From Pseudomonas protegens (lineage in GTDB: Bacteria; Pseudomonadota; Gammaproteobacteria; Pseudomonadales; Pseudomonadaceae): a stretch of DNA of 64,000 nucleotides. How positions within the stretch are numbered: position 1 is the stretch's first letter; each line of letters begins with the position of its first letter. Where the stretch lies: assembly GCF_013407925.2 (NCBI RefSeq), contig NZ_CP060201.1, forward strand, positions 2,914,001 to 2,978,000, written 5' to 3'. Shown in pieces: positions 1 to 10,163 of this stretch. A model generated the notes under the pieces. That model had not been told where the DNA came from, searched no databases, and saw only the letters and a program-made list of their open reading frames with translations. The translations under genes were made by a program, and so were the position numbers.

Positions 1-345
1 AGCTGGGAGTCGCTGATCGAACTGCCCCTGGGCCTGCTCACCAGCGGCATGCACTTTCGCCAGTCCATCGACCACCACTTCCACATTCGCGGCCTGCAGC
101 CTCAGCCGCTGCTGCAGACCGACGCGGTCCATCAGTTGCTGCGCCTGGTCCACGGCGGCCTGTGCTGCGCGGTGATGCCCCTGGACAGCGGCCTGGAGAT
201 CCTCACCGAGCACCTGCGGCTGCAACCGATCGCCGACGCCCAGACCCTGGCCCGCCTGGGCCTGATCATGCGCCGCAGCGCACCACGTTCGGCCCTGGCA
301 CAGGCCTGCTTCGATCTCTACCGACAATCCTTCCCTGGCCCTTGA
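1..345 (+). CDS. LysR-family transcriptional regulator, C-terminal part (left edge cut)
   Basis: The reading frame is open from the first base and ends at 343-345, giving about 114 residues. They resemble the effector-binding (periplasmic-binding-protein-like) domain of LysR regulators: a hydrophobic stretch ending in LLRLVHGGLCCAVMPLDSG is typical of the second lobe, where the fold returns to a 'G-x-G-x-x-x-x-P' type segment. The DNA-binding helix-turn-helix would lie left of the window. It runs in the same direction as the molybdopterin oxidoreductase that follows 280 bp later, so it may regulate that gene, but this is inferred from position only. The exact subfamily cannot be told from the fragment. 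Confidence 0.75.
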   Translation, partial: SWESLIELPLGLLTSGMHFRQSIDHHFHIRGLQPQPLLQTDAVHQLLRLVHGGLCCAVMPLDSGLEILTEHLRLQPIADAQTLARLGLIMRRSAPRSALAQACFDLYRQSFPGP

Positions 346-353
346 TCGACGCC

Positions 354-367
354 ATCTATCAATAGAT
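354..367. promoter_or_regulatory. 14-bp inverted repeat (ATCTAT-CA-ATAGAT) between LysR gene and oxidoreductase gene
   Basis: ATCTATCAATAGAT is a perfect 6-bp inverted repeat with a 2-bp centre. LysR proteins often bind short AT-rich dyads, so it could be the target of the upstream regulator. It lies 9 bp after the regulator's stop and about 260 bp before the next start. The rest of 346-625 shows no other clear signal. Confidence 0.3.
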
Positions 368-625
368 CAGTAGTAGCAATTAGACGCGACACAATGCCGC
401 GCTTAGTCTTGGGACCCGATGACCGCTGGTCCCTCACTCCATGCCAGCCCCGGCAACTCCCGCACCCGCGCTCGGCGCCAGCCAGACCCACTGCGACCTT
501 GAGCGCCCGCCAGCGGATGACACCAGCCAGGCCATGCGATGGCCGCGTCATCACCGCCTCAACCTTGCCCACCTGCCGCAGAACCGTGCGCCGCGGGTCC
601 ACAACCCCGCGTTGGAGAATTCCCA

Positions 626-2974
626 GTGAGTACACACCACCAAGCCGATCAGACACCCGTTGCCCGCTACAAGCCCTACAAGGGCCCGGCCGGTGGCTGG
701 GGCGCCCTGATCAGCGTGGCCCAGGCCTGGCTGACCAGCGACAACGCCCTGAAGAACATCCGCATGATGCTCAAGACCAACCAGAACGGCGGCTTCGACT
801 GCCCGGGCTGCGCCTGGGGCGACTCGCCGGAAAGCGGCATGGTCAAGTTCTGCGAGAACGGCGCCAAGGCGGTCAACTGGGAGGCCACCAAGCGCCGGGT
901 GGACGCGGCCTTCTTCGCCAGGCACAGCGTCACTTCGCTGCTGGAACAAAGTGATTACTGGCTGGAGTACCAGGGCCGGCTGACCGAGCCGATGCGCTAC
1001 GACGCCGAGACTGACCGTTACCGGCCCATCAGCTGGGAAAACGCCTTCAGCCTGATCGCCCAGCACCTGAACAACCTGCCCAGCCCGGACATGGCCGAGT
1101 TCTACACCTCGGGCCGGGCCAGCAACGAGGCGGCGTACCTGTATCAACTGTTCGTGCGCGCCTACGGCACCAACAACTTCCCCGACTGCTCGAACATGTG
1201 CCACGAGGCCAGCGGCGTGGCCCTGGCGCAGAGCGTCGGGGTCGGCAAGGGCACCGTGACCTTCGACGATTTCGAACATGCGGACGCGATTTTCGTCTGG
1301 GGCCAGAACCCCGGCACCAACCACCCGCGGATGCTCGAACCGCTGCGTGAAGCGGTGAAACGCGGCGCCCAGGTGGTCTGCGTCAACCCATTGAAGGAGC
1401 GCGGCCTGGAACGTTTCCAGCACCCGCAGAACCCAATCGAAATGCTCACCAACGGCAATCGCCCGACCAACACCGCCTACTTCCGCCCGGCCCTGGGCGG
1501 CGACATGGCGCTGCTGCGCGGCATGGCCAAGTTCCTCCTGCAGTGGGAACGCGATGCGCAGAAAGCCGGCACAGAATCGGTGTTCGACCATGACTTCCTC
1601 AACGCCCACACCGCCCACGTCCTCGATTACCTGGGCACCCTCGACGACACCCCGTGGGAGCAGATCGTCGAGCAGTCCGGCCTGACCCTGGTGGAGATCG
1701 AGCAGGCGGCGCGCATGTACGCCAAAGGCAAGAACGTGATCATGTGCTGGGCCATGGGCATCACCCAGCACCGCCACTCGGTGCCGACCATCCAGGAAAT
1801 CGCCAACCTGATGCTGCTGCGCGGCAACGTCGGCAAGCCCGGCGCCGGGCTGTGCCCGGTGCGCGGCCACAGCAACGTGCAGGGCGACCGCACCATGGGC
1901 ATCAACGAACGCCCGCCGGTGGCCTTCCTCGATGCCCTGGAGCGGCGCTTCCAGTTCAAAGTGCCGCGCGACAACGGCCACAACGTGGTCGAGGCGATCC
2001 ACGCCATGCTCGAAGGGCGCTCCAAGGTATTCATCGGCCTGGGGGGCAACTTCGCCCAGGCCACTCCGGACAGCCCACGGACCTTCCAGGCCCTGAGCAA
2101 TTGCGACCTCACCGTGCAGATCAGCACCAAGCTCAACCGCAGCCACCTGGCCCACGGCAAGGACGCGCTGATCCTGCCGTGCCTGGGCCGCACCGACATC
2201 GACCAGCAGGCCGGCGGCCCGCAAGCGGTGACCGTGGAAGACTCCTTCAGCATGGTCCACGCCTCCAATGGCCAGTTGCAGCCGCTATCGGCGCAGATGC
2301 GCTCCGAGCCGTGGATCATTGCCGGTATCGCCGCCGCGACCCTGGGCAGCCAGCCGGTGGACTGGAGCTGGCTGGCGGCGGATTACGGGCGCATTCGCGA
2401 CCTGATCGCCGATACCATTCCCGGCTTCAAGGACTTCAATGAACGGCTCAAGCACCCGGGCGGTTTCTACCTGGGCAACAGCGCCGGTTCGCGCCAGTGG
2501 AACACCCCTTCGGGCCGGGCCAATTTCCGCGCCAACCTGCTGCCCAAGGACCTGATCCACGAACGCACCCGGGCCACCGGGCAACTGCCGGACCTGATCC
2601 TGCAGTCGATGCGCTCCCACGACCAGTACAACACCACCATCTACGGCCTCGATGACCGCTACCGCGGGGTCAAGGGCCAGCGCGACGTACTGTTCGCCAA
2701 CGAAGCGGACATCATCCGCCTGGGCTTCAAGCCGGGACAGAAGGCCGACATCGTTTCCCTGTGGGATGACGGCCGCGAGCGTCGGGTCAAGGGCTTCACC
2801 CTGCTGGCCTTCGATATTCCGGCCGGCCAGGCCGCGGCCTACTACCCGGAAGTCAACCCGCTGGTGCCGCTGGAAAGCACCGGCGACGGCAGCCATACAC
2901 CGACCTCGAAGTTCATCGCCATCCGTCTGGAGGCGGCCAGCGACAACGGCCTGATCATGGCTCGCTCGGCCTGA
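626..2974 (+). CDS. FdhF/YdeP-family molybdopterin oxidoreductase (formate dehydrogenase-like alpha subunit)
   Basis: This 782-residue protein belongs to the YdeP/FdhF-like family of bis-MGD enzymes. I start it at GTG 626, which has GGAGAA six bases upstream and gives the family's usual short N-terminus; an in-frame ATG at 539 has no such support. Cysteines at residues 59 and 62 (DCPGCAWGD), with another near 76, fit the family's N-terminal iron-sulfur site. A CSNMCHEASG segment near residue 190 sits where formate dehydrogenase H has its molybdenum-ligating selenocysteine or cysteine. Dinucleotide-binding stretches follow (for example WGQNPGTNHPR), and a C-terminal molydopterin-binding beta-barrel region starts near residue 650. 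No signal peptide is visible, so it should be cytoplasmic. The substrate is unknown: homologues are called formate dehydrogenase or acid-resistance protein YdeP. No electron-transfer partner subunit is encoded nearby. Confidence 0.9.
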   Translation: MSTHHQADQTPVARYKPYKGPAGGWGALISVAQAWLTSDNALKNIRMMLKTNQNGGFDCPGCAWGDSPESGMVKFCENGAKAVNWEATKRRVDAAFFARHSVTSLLEQSDYWLEYQGRLTEPMRYDAETDRYRPISWENAFSLIAQHLNNLPSPDMAEFYTSGRASNEAAYLYQLFVRAYGTNNFPDCSNMCHEASGVALAQSVGVGKGTVTFDDFEHADAIFVWGQNPGTNHPRMLEPLREAVKRGAQVVCVNPLKERGLERFQHPQNPIEMLTNGNRPTNTAYFRPALGGDMALLRGMAKFLLQWERDAQKAGTESVFDHDFLNAHTAHVLDYLGTLDDTPWEQIVEQSGLTLVEIEQAARMYAKGKNVIMCWAMGITQHRHSVPTIQEIANLMLLRGNVGKPGAGLCPVRGHSNVQGDRTMGINERPPVAFLDALERRFQFKVPRDNGHNVVEAIHAMLEGRSKVFIGLGGNFAQATPDSPRTFQALSNCDLTVQISTKLNRSHLAHGKDALILPCLGRTDIDQQAGGPQAVTVEDSFSMVHASNGQLQPLSAQMRSEPWIIAGIAAATLGSQPVDWSWLAADYGRIRDLIADTIPGFKDFNERLKHPGGFYLGNSAGSRQWNTPSGRANFRANLLPKDLIHERTRATGQLPDLILQSMRSHDQYNTTIYGLDDRYRGVKGQRDVLFANEADIIRLGFKPGQKADIVSLWDDGRERRVKGFTLLAFDIPAGQAAAYYPEVNPLVPLESTGDGSHTPTSKFIAIRLEAASDNGLIMARSA

Positions 2975-2990
2975 TTCCTGGCTTGAGGGC

Positions 2991-3054
2991 CTCTTCGCTG
3001 GCAAGCCAGCTCCTACGGTTAGCGTGTGAATCGTAGGCGCCGGCTTGCCGGCGA
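2991..3054. repeat. REP doublet (GTAGGAGC...family)
   Basis: Two REP arms face each other: CTGGCAAGCCAGCTCCTACG at 2998-3017 and GTAGGCGCCGGCTTGCCGGC at 3032-3051. Each arm has its own small palindrome. This is the common extragenic repeat of P. fluorescens-group genomes. Confidence 0.8.
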
Positions 3055-3084
3055 CAGCCGCTGCGCAGCCTGGAACCGCAGGCA

Positions 3085-3115
3085 CAAAAAAGGCCGCTTT
3101 GCTAACAAAGCGGCC
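3085..3115 (-). terminator. Rho-independent terminator reading leftward
   Basis: GGCCGCTTTG (3092-3101) pairs with CAAAGCGGCC (3106-3115) in a 10-bp stem with a 4-base loop. On the minus strand the hairpin is followed by TTTTTT (plus-strand A tract at 3086-3091). On the plus strand there is no T tract after it. It therefore terminates a leftward transcript, yet no leftward gene is evident just to its right. Confidence 0.7.
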
Positions 3116-3240
3116 ATTCCGAAGTAGCTAAAGACCGGCGAAATTCACTTAAGTTCCGTAATAAAAACAGTAAGTTACGAGATTGTGTACAACTCGTGCT
3201 ATTCGTCGGATTTCGTTTGTAAGCGGCGTGGTACAGCCTC
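3088..3240 (-). ncRNA. Possible small RNA upstream of and antisense to the glycine-zipper gene leader
   Basis: The leftward terminator at 3085-3115 lies in an approximately 300-bp gap between two rightward genes, and no convincing leftward protein gene feeds it. The AT-rich stretch 3140-3200 could hold a leftward promoter and give a transcript of roughly 80-150 nt. I recognise no known Pseudomonas sRNA here, and the 5' end is a guess. Alternatively it ends antisense transcription from the neighbouring gene. Confidence 0.3.
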
Positions 3241-3273
3241 AGGATCGCGCCGTCATCCCTTTGAGGCTCCTGT

Positions 3274-3747
3274 ATGAAGTTCTCCTCGATTCTCTTGTTG
3301 TCCCTTGGCCTGGTCAGCGGCGTCGCCTCTGCCGGTGGCACCGTTGAAGCCGGTGTGGGCGGCGCATTGGGCGGGGTTCTAGGCTCGGTGGTCGGTCAGC
3401 AGATCGGCGGCAACACCGGTTCGGCCATTGGTGCGGCCCTGGGCGGCGCCGGCGGTAGCGCGGTGGGTGCGGACAAGCGTAGCCGTGGCCAGGCGGCCAT
3501 TGGCGGCGCCCTGGGCGCAGCCGGCGGCAACGTGGTGGGCCGCAGCATGGGCGGCAACTCCGGCAGCCTGATCGGTGCCGCGGCAGGCGGTGGCGCCGGC
3601 GGTGCACTGGGCAACTACATGGGCAACGAAAGCGCCCGGGAAGATCGCGACTACCGTGGCCGCGACGACCGCCGCTACTACCGCGACGGCCACCGTGGCC
3701 GTGGCCATGCCTACGGGCATCGCAAGCACCGTCACTATCGCGACTGA
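3274..3747 (+). CDS. Glycine-zipper envelope protein
   Basis: This 157-residue protein has a clear signal peptide (hydrophobic ILLLSLGLVSGVASA, cleavage near residue 20). A long run of GxxxG repeats follows at roughly residues 25-118 (for example GGVLGSVVGQQIGG and GAAAGGGAGGALG), the pattern of glycine-zipper domains that pack or insert into membranes. The last 35 residues are very rich in Arg, His, Tyr and Asp. Such proteins are exported and usually sit in the outer membrane or periplasm; a precise role is unknown. There is no lipobox cysteine. It appears monocistronic. Confidence 0.85.
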   Translation: MKFSSILLLSLGLVSGVASAGGTVEAGVGGALGGVLGSVVGQQIGGNTGSAIGAALGGAGGSAVGADKRSRGQAAIGGALGAAGGNVVGRSMGGNSGSLIGAAAGGGAGGALGNYMGNESAREDRDYRGRDDRRYYRDGHRGRGHAYGHRKHRHYRD

Positions 3748-3757
3748 CCCCCCGCCC

Positions 3758-3890
3758 TGTAGCCGCTGCCGCAGGCTGCGCACGAGGCCGCAGGCCTCGC
3801 CAAGCCAGGCGCTGCGGTGAGTCAGTTGCCACGTGGATTCAGGTTTGGCGTCTCCTGCGGAGCCGATCGCAGCCTTCGGCAGCGGCTACA
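3758..3890. repeat. REP doublet (GTAGCCGCTGCC family), degenerate centre
   Basis: A left arm TGTAGCCGCTGCCGCAGGCT (3758-3777) and a right arm AGCCTTCGGCAGCGGCTACA (3871-3890) are inverted with about 90 bp between them. The centre also holds a GCCGCAGGC palindrome. It lies between two convergent genes. Confidence 0.8.
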
Positions 3891-3926
3891 AGAGCCGGTG
3901 CCGGGGTTGAGATCGAGTATCGAAGT

Positions 3927-4361
3927 TCACGCCAGCAGCAGGCGCTCCAGAGCCGCTCGCAACGCGGGCGGAATCGGCACCGGCTGGTTCGATCCCCGAT
4001 CCACGAACACATGGACAAAACGTCCCGCCGCACAGGCATCGGCCTCTCCCGCCTTGAACACCGCCAGTTCGTATTGCACCGAACTGTTGCCCAGCTTGCC
4101 GACCCGCAGGCCGATCTCGATACGCTCGGGAAAGGCGATGGAAGCAAAGTAGTCGCAGGCCGAGCTGACCACGAATCCCACCACCTCGCCCCCATGAATA
4201 TCCAGCCCGCCCTGTTCGATCAGGTAGGTATTCACCGCCGTGTCGAAGAAGCTGTAGTAGGTGACGTTATTCACATGGCCGTAGACGTCGTTGTCGTGCC
4301 AGCGGGTGATGATCGGCTGGAAGTGGCGATAGTCGCCGCGTTGCGGCATGGGCTCGGACAT
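3927..4361 (-). CDS. Acyl-CoA thioesterase, 4HBT hotdog fold (YbgC/FadM-like)
   Basis: This 144-residue protein contains the hotdog thioesterase signature near its N-terminus: [20 protein letters not shown], in which the Asp before the V-Y-G-H-V-N-N segment is the usual catalytic residue of the 4-hydroxybenzoyl-CoA-thioesterase family. The length is normal for a single-domain member. It would hydrolyse acyl-CoA thioesters in the cytoplasm, but the chain length and pathway cannot be read from sequence. It stands alone; the RecQ gene upstream on the same strand is 112 bp away. Confidence 0.85.
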   Translation of the reverse strand: MSEPMPQRGDYRHFQPIITRWHDNDVYGHVNNVTYYSFFDTAVNTYLIEQGGLDIHGGEVVGFVVSSACDYFASIAFPERIEIGLRVGKLGNSSVQYELAVFKAGEADACAAGRFVHVFVDRGSNQPVPIPPALRAALERLLLA

Positions 4362-4473
4362 CGGGGCTCTCTCCCTTGGATTGCAGACCGGACGATCGGC
4401 TGATCGCCCGGCATTTCACCGCAGACGCCCAAGCCAGGGCAAACCCTTTTGCCTCCATTGCCCCGGTGGCTTG

Positions 4474-6408
<1,935 letters not shown>

Positions 6409-6575
6409 AAGGGTCACTCCTTTGACCGCTGACCTGTGTTGAAGCCTAGCGGCACAGGTCGGCGGGTCGAGAAAAGGTCGCGCAAAAACGGATACCGGAT
6501 GATACCGGGCGATAGCGCTTTGCCTCACAAGCCCGTCCGCAGGAACCGGCTGATCGGCAAAGGAGACAGCAGGAC

Positions 6576-7706
6576 CTAACGCAGGCTCCGACAGTCCAGC
6601 CATTGCACGCCGTTGTGCCGATTGGCCTCAAGCAGTGCCGGCACCGCCTGGACGGCCTTGGCGTGGGTGTCATGAAACAGAATGATGCCGCGGCGCCAGA
6701 GCAGCATCAGGGTCTGCACCCGCTGGGTGGCGGCCGTGGCGCTGACCTTCTTGCTCCAGTCCTGGGAGTCGATGTTCCACAGCATCAGTTGCAACCCCTG
6801 AGCCTTGAAGAACCCGGCGCTGTCGCTGCGGCGCTGGCCGTAGGGCGGGCGAAACACGGGCTGGTACTGGTCCGCCAGCGTGCGATTGACCAGGTTGGCG
6901 CTGTGGATCACCGAGTTCTGCCACTCGCGCCATGAGGCGTGGGACTTGTGCTCCCAGCCGTGTATGCCCACGCACTGGCCGTCATACAGCTCGCGCATCT
7001 GCAAGGCCGAGGACTGGCTCAGGCGCGCCTGGAACGAGTCCCCCAGCACAAAGAACAGGCTGTGCAGATCCTGGGCACGCAACACATCGATCAATGGGTC
7101 GGTACGACCACCGCGCGCACTCGGGCCGTCATCGAAGGTCAGCAGAAACTGCCGGTCCGCCAGCTCGTCCCCCAACTGCTCCGCCGGATCCATACGCTGG
7201 ATCTCGCTGCTGACCGTGGGAAACAGCGCCGCCAAACGCAACTGCTCGTTCAGGTACTGCTGGTGAAACACCGCGCTGGCCTCGGCCCAGCGCTCATAGC
7301 TGGCCTTGCTGCCTGCGGTGAGGCTGGCCACCAACTGCCGCAGCTCACCCAGGTTGCGCACCGGCAGGCAGAACGGCATGCCCTCGCAGTCCTGGCTGGC
7401 CAGGCGATAGTTGTTCAGCAACAGTTCCCAGAAGCGCTGACGCACCTGATTCACCGATTTCAGGTCCAGCTGCCTGACGCCCAGCCGCTGCTTCAGGGCC
7501 GGCTCGTCCAAGGCTTCACTGTCCAGCAGGGCCTTGCCGAACATCAGAATCTCGCCCCGTGACGCCGTGTCGAAATCCTCAGTACGGGTCAGGGCTTTCG
7601 GCCAGCCACTGCGGTCGATGGTGGCGAACATCTGCGGCCCGGCCGCCTGGGCCACGCCGCCGGACAGGCACAGCGCCAGCAACCAGGGGAAAACACGAAA
7701 TCGCAT
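6576..7706 (-). CDS. Exported polysaccharide deacetylase (NodB homology, CE4-like)
   Basis: I start at ATG 7706, which has GGAGGT seven bases upstream, giving 376 residues. A signal peptide is visible (FPWLLALCLSGGVAQA). The first 170 residues have no recognised domain. The NodB domain follows: motif 1 TFDDGPS near residue 189, motif 2 HGWEHKSH near residue 256, motif 3 FRPPYGQRR, a Trp-containing motif 4, and motif 5 FHDTHA. All metal and catalytic positions look present, so it should be an active metal-dependent deacetylase acting on a periplasmic or extracellular polysaccharide. It follows the DUF2135/TPR gene with a 67-bp gap holding a hairpin, probably one operon. Confidence 0.85.
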   Translation of the reverse strand: MRFRVFPWLLALCLSGGVAQAAGPQMFATIDRSGWPKALTRTEDFDTASRGEILMFGKALLDSEALDEPALKQRLGVRQLDLKSVNQVRQRFWELLLNNYRLASQDCEGMPFCLPVRNLGELRQLVASLTAGSKASYERWAEASAVFHQQYLNEQLRLAALFPTVSSEIQRMDPAEQLGDELADRQFLLTFDDGPSARGGRTDPLIDVLRAQDLHSLFFVLGDSFQARLSQSSALQMRELYDGQCVGIHGWEHKSHASWREWQNSVIHSANLVNRTLADQYQPVFRPPYGQRRSDSAGFFKAQGLQLMLWNIDSQDWSKKVSATAATQRVQTLMLLWRRGIILFHDTHAKAVQAVPALLEANRHNGVQWLDCRSLR

Positions 7707-7724
7707 ATCAACCTCCATAAATGC

Positions 7725-7750
7725 ACAACGCGCCACTGCCGGCGCGTTGT
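7725..7750 (-). other. Intercistronic hairpin
   Basis: ACAACGCGCC (7725-7734) pairs with GGCGCGTTGT (7741-7750), a 10-bp stem with a 6-base loop and no T tract. It lies between the DUF2135/TPR gene and the deacetylase gene. It may stabilise the upstream message or reduce read-through rather than terminate fully. Confidence 0.5.
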
Positions 7751-7773
7751 GGAGATAACGTCTGCCTGTGTGC

Positions 7774-8946
7774 TCAGCGGTTTTGCAGCCGCTCTATGGC
7801 CTTGTCGTACACCGGGTTGGCCTTCTGCTCCCGGGCTTTTTGGTAGTGCTCCAGCGCCGTGTCCAACTGCCCGGCGTCCTCGTAGATACGCGCCATGTCG
7901 TAGTAGGCACTGGCGCGAATGGTCGATGCGGCCGGGCCGCTGGCCAGGGCGATGGCCTTGCGGTCCGCGGCGATGGCGTCGTCGGGGCGACTGTTCTTGC
8001 GATTGGCCAGGGCCAGGTTGCTGTAGGCCTGGGCAAAGCCCGGCTCGAGCTCGATGGCTTCGCTGTAGAAGATCCGCGCCCCGCCGAAATCGCCCTTGCG
8101 GTAGGACTCCTCGCCCTTGAGGTTGAGGCTCTTGGCATCCACCGGCCCGAAGTCCTTGCCCACCACTTCATCGATGGACTTGGTAGTTTCCAGCAGCGGG
8201 TCGAGCGCGCTCATGACCGATTCCGGCTCCTCGCTGCCTAGCAGCAGCCGATCGATGTCCTGCAAACGGCCATCGGCGGTCAGGCGAAACACCACCCACA
8301 GATTGCCCTTGCGGTTCTGCGGCACGCGGTAGCTGCGGATCAGCGCAGCGCCTTTATAGACAAAGACCCGCGCCTGGCTGCGGCCCAGGCGCAAGGCTTC
8401 GTAGGTGGTGCTGTTGGTGAAGTCGTGCACGGCAAAAACGTAGGCGTCGCCCGGCACACGCTGGTCGATGGTGATGGTTTCCGGCCGGCTGCTGTCGCTG
8501 CTGTCCGATTCCAGGCGAGCTCCGGGCCCCTTGCCGGTGGCGAAGTACAACAGCTTGTGGGGATAACTCAGATGGGCATCGAGGTCCTCCCCCGGCGCGC
8601 TCCAGCTCAGCACTATCCGCAGGCTTTCCGGGTTGTCCAGCAGCGGACTCAGGGCGTAATTCAACCCCTGGCACGGGCACTTGACCCGCAGGTCGGCGTA
8701 GCCGGCTTTACGGATCAGCAACTCACTGGCCGGAGAATCGGCCACCTGGGCCGTCAGGGTGACCCGGCCCTGGGCGTCGGTGCTGCCTGCAACCTGAGTC
8801 GTGCCCTGTTGCAGCTGCACCTGGGCATTGGCCAGCGGCGCGCCCTTGGCCAGCGCGTCCAGCACCTGAATCGACAACGCCTGAGCCTGTACCGAGCCCG
8901 CCAGCATCCCTAGCCACAACAGCGCCGCGAGGCGAAAAAAAGCCAT
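7774..8946 (-). CDS. Exported YfaP-like (DUF2135) protein with C-terminal TPR repeats
   Basis: The start at ATG 8946 follows an AGGGA site and gives 390 residues with a signal peptide (LAALLWLGMLAGSVQA). Residues about 20-110 look like a carboxypeptidase-regulatory or Ig-like beta domain (QVQLQQGTTQVAGSTDAQGR). Residues about 120-230 match the DUF2135/YfaP pattern (LSWSAPGEDLDAHLSYP, then a beta-rich stretch and AVHDFTNS). Residues about 280-390 form two or three tetratricopeptide repeats (ARIFYSEAIELEPGFAQAYS; MARIYEDAGQLDTALEHYQK). It is probably a periplasmic scaffold, working with the deacetylase encoded immediately downstream. The pathway is not known. Confidence 0.75.
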   Translation of the reverse strand: MAFFRLAALLWLGMLAGSVQAQALSIQVLDALAKGAPLANAQVQLQQGTTQVAGSTDAQGRVTLTAQVADSPASELLIRKAGYADLRVKCPCQGLNYALSPLLDNPESLRIVLSWSAPGEDLDAHLSYPHKLLYFATGKGPGARLESDSSDSSRPETITIDQRVPGDAYVFAVHDFTNSTTYEALRLGRSQARVFVYKGAALIRSYRVPQNRKGNLWVVFRLTADGRLQDIDRLLLGSEEPESVMSALDPLLETTKSIDEVVGKDFGPVDAKSLNLKGEESYRKGDFGGARIFYSEAIELEPGFAQAYSNLALANRKNSRPDDAIAADRKAIALASGPAASTIRASAYYDMARIYEDAGQLDTALEHYQKAREQKANPVYDKAIERLQNR

Positions 8947-9179
8947 AACAAAATCCCTGTAGATAAGGGTGACCGGGCCTCTGTCCCGGCCCACCAGCCA
9001 GCGGCGAACCATACACAGTTTTGCCCGGCAATGCTCGGTCCAAGCCGGGAAATAGCGGGCGAAAAGACCCTGACGCCATCTGGCAATGAGCGGTTTGCAC
9101 GGCCGTCCGTTGAGGTACAACACTGCCGGAGAATCGCCGTACACTGCCTCCTCTCAAACCCCCGCAAGTGAACCCGACC

Positions 9180-9533
9180 ATGCAACTGGCCCCCGGTTTT
9201 CCCGACGACCTCGCCATGCGCCAACTGCTGCAGTTGCTGCACGAAGAAATCGGCCTGCCCGAACGCAAGACCCTGCGCCTGAGCACCGCCATCAACCTCG
9301 ACCTGGGCTGCGACGGCGCCGACGCCCGGCATTTGCTGCAGGCCCTGGAGGAGCAGTTCGGCATCGATTTTGTCGACTTCGACAGCTATCGCTACTTCCA
9401 GCCAGAAGGCTTCGACCCGTTTCAGAAACGCCGGGCCAAGGGCCGGGGCGACAAGGTGCCGCTGACCATCGGCATGCTGTACCAGGCGATCAGGCAACAG
9501 CGCTGGGATACCCGGGTGCTGGAAGCGCTCTGA
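9180..9533 (+). CDS. DUF1493-family acyl-carrier-like small protein
   Basis: About 117 residues from ATG 9180; a GTG at 9168 would add four residues. The sequence has a helical N-terminus (LLQLLHEEIGLPERKTLRLS), a DLGCDGADA segment and a helix LLQALEEQFGIDFVDFD, resembling the DUF1493 family. That family has an acyl-carrier-protein-like fold, and here a GCDGADA sequence lies where ACPs have their DSL attachment motif. No serine is seen at the phosphopantetheine position, so ordinary acyl carriage is doubtful. It is divergent from the DUF2135/TPR gene. Function unknown. Confidence 0.65.
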   Translation: MQLAPGFPDDLAMRQLLQLLHEEIGLPERKTLRLSTAINLDLGCDGADARHLLQALEEQFGIDFVDFDSYRYFQPEGFDPFQKRRAKGRGDKVPLTIGMLYQAIRQQRWDTRVLEAL

Positions 9534-9600
9534 CCCCGGCAGGGTCAAATTCACCGCCGAACAACATTCGCGGCAACAGCCCGACCCGCCAGGGAACAAA

Positions 9601-9645
9601 CTGGCACACCCGAATATAAGTGCTAATATTCTGGCAGTTCTAGCA
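9601..9645 (+). promoter_or_regulatory. hipBA promoter with overlapping operator dyad
   Basis: A sigma-70-type promoter is visible: CTGGCA (9601-9606), 17 bp, TAATAT (9624-9629). The inverted repeat TGCTA (9621-9625) / TAGCA (9641-9645) overlaps the -10 box, the expected position for autorepression by a HipB-type protein. The start codon of hipB follows at 9669 with AGGAAT upstream. Confidence 0.5.
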
Positions 9646-9668
9646 ACAAAGCCCAGGAATAATGGCAC

Positions 9669-10163
9669 ATGGCTAAGAAGACCGCCCCACTCCTGCCCGC
9701 CACAAGCAAGCTGCTGGATGCCTTTGGCGAACGCCTGAAACTGGCTCGACTGCGGCGCAAGCTGACCGCCAAGCAAGTGGCCGAACGCGCGGGCATGTCA
9801 CTGACCACACTGCGCTCCCTGGAATCGGGCGGGTCCGGCGTGACCATGGGTGCGTACCTGTCGGTGATGCAGGTGCTGGGGCTGGAAAAGGACCTGGAGC
9901 AACTGGCAGCCCGCGATGAGCTGGGCCGCCAGCTGCAAGATGCCCGGCTCTTGCCGGGAGACAACAACGCACCAGGCAAAGCACGCCGCGCCCCCAGCCT
10001 GCGTTCGACCAAGTCGCCTGCTGCCGGCCTGACCCTGCATGAAGCCGCGGCCGAGCCGCCCCCCCCAGCGCCGCCCTCGGCGGACTTTCCGATCAATACC
10101 CAGTCGCTGAGCAGCCTGCTGCAGCCCACGAAAAAGCCCGCGCCAAGGATGGATGAGCCATGA
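9669..10163 (+). CDS. hipB: HipB-like antitoxin, XRE helix-turn-helix
   Basis: This 164-residue protein has an XRE-type helix-turn-helix at about residues 20-75 ([20 protein letters not shown], then [19 protein letters not shown]). Residues 76-164 form a longer than usual tail, rich in Pro and Ala, without recognised domain (E. coli HipB is about 88 residues). It overlaps the hipA start by four bases (ATGA), indicating translational coupling. By family logic it binds the toxin kinase and represses its own promoter. The tail may be the part that contacts HipA or is degraded under stress; that is inference. Confidence 0.8.
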   Translation: MAKKTAPLLPATSKLLDAFGERLKLARLRRKLTAKQVAERAGMSLTTLRSLESGGSGVTMGAYLSVMQVLGLEKDLEQLAARDELGRQLQDARLLPGDNNAPGKARRAPSLRSTKSPAAGLTLHEAAAEPPPPAPPSADFPINTQSLSSLLQPTKKPAPRMDEP

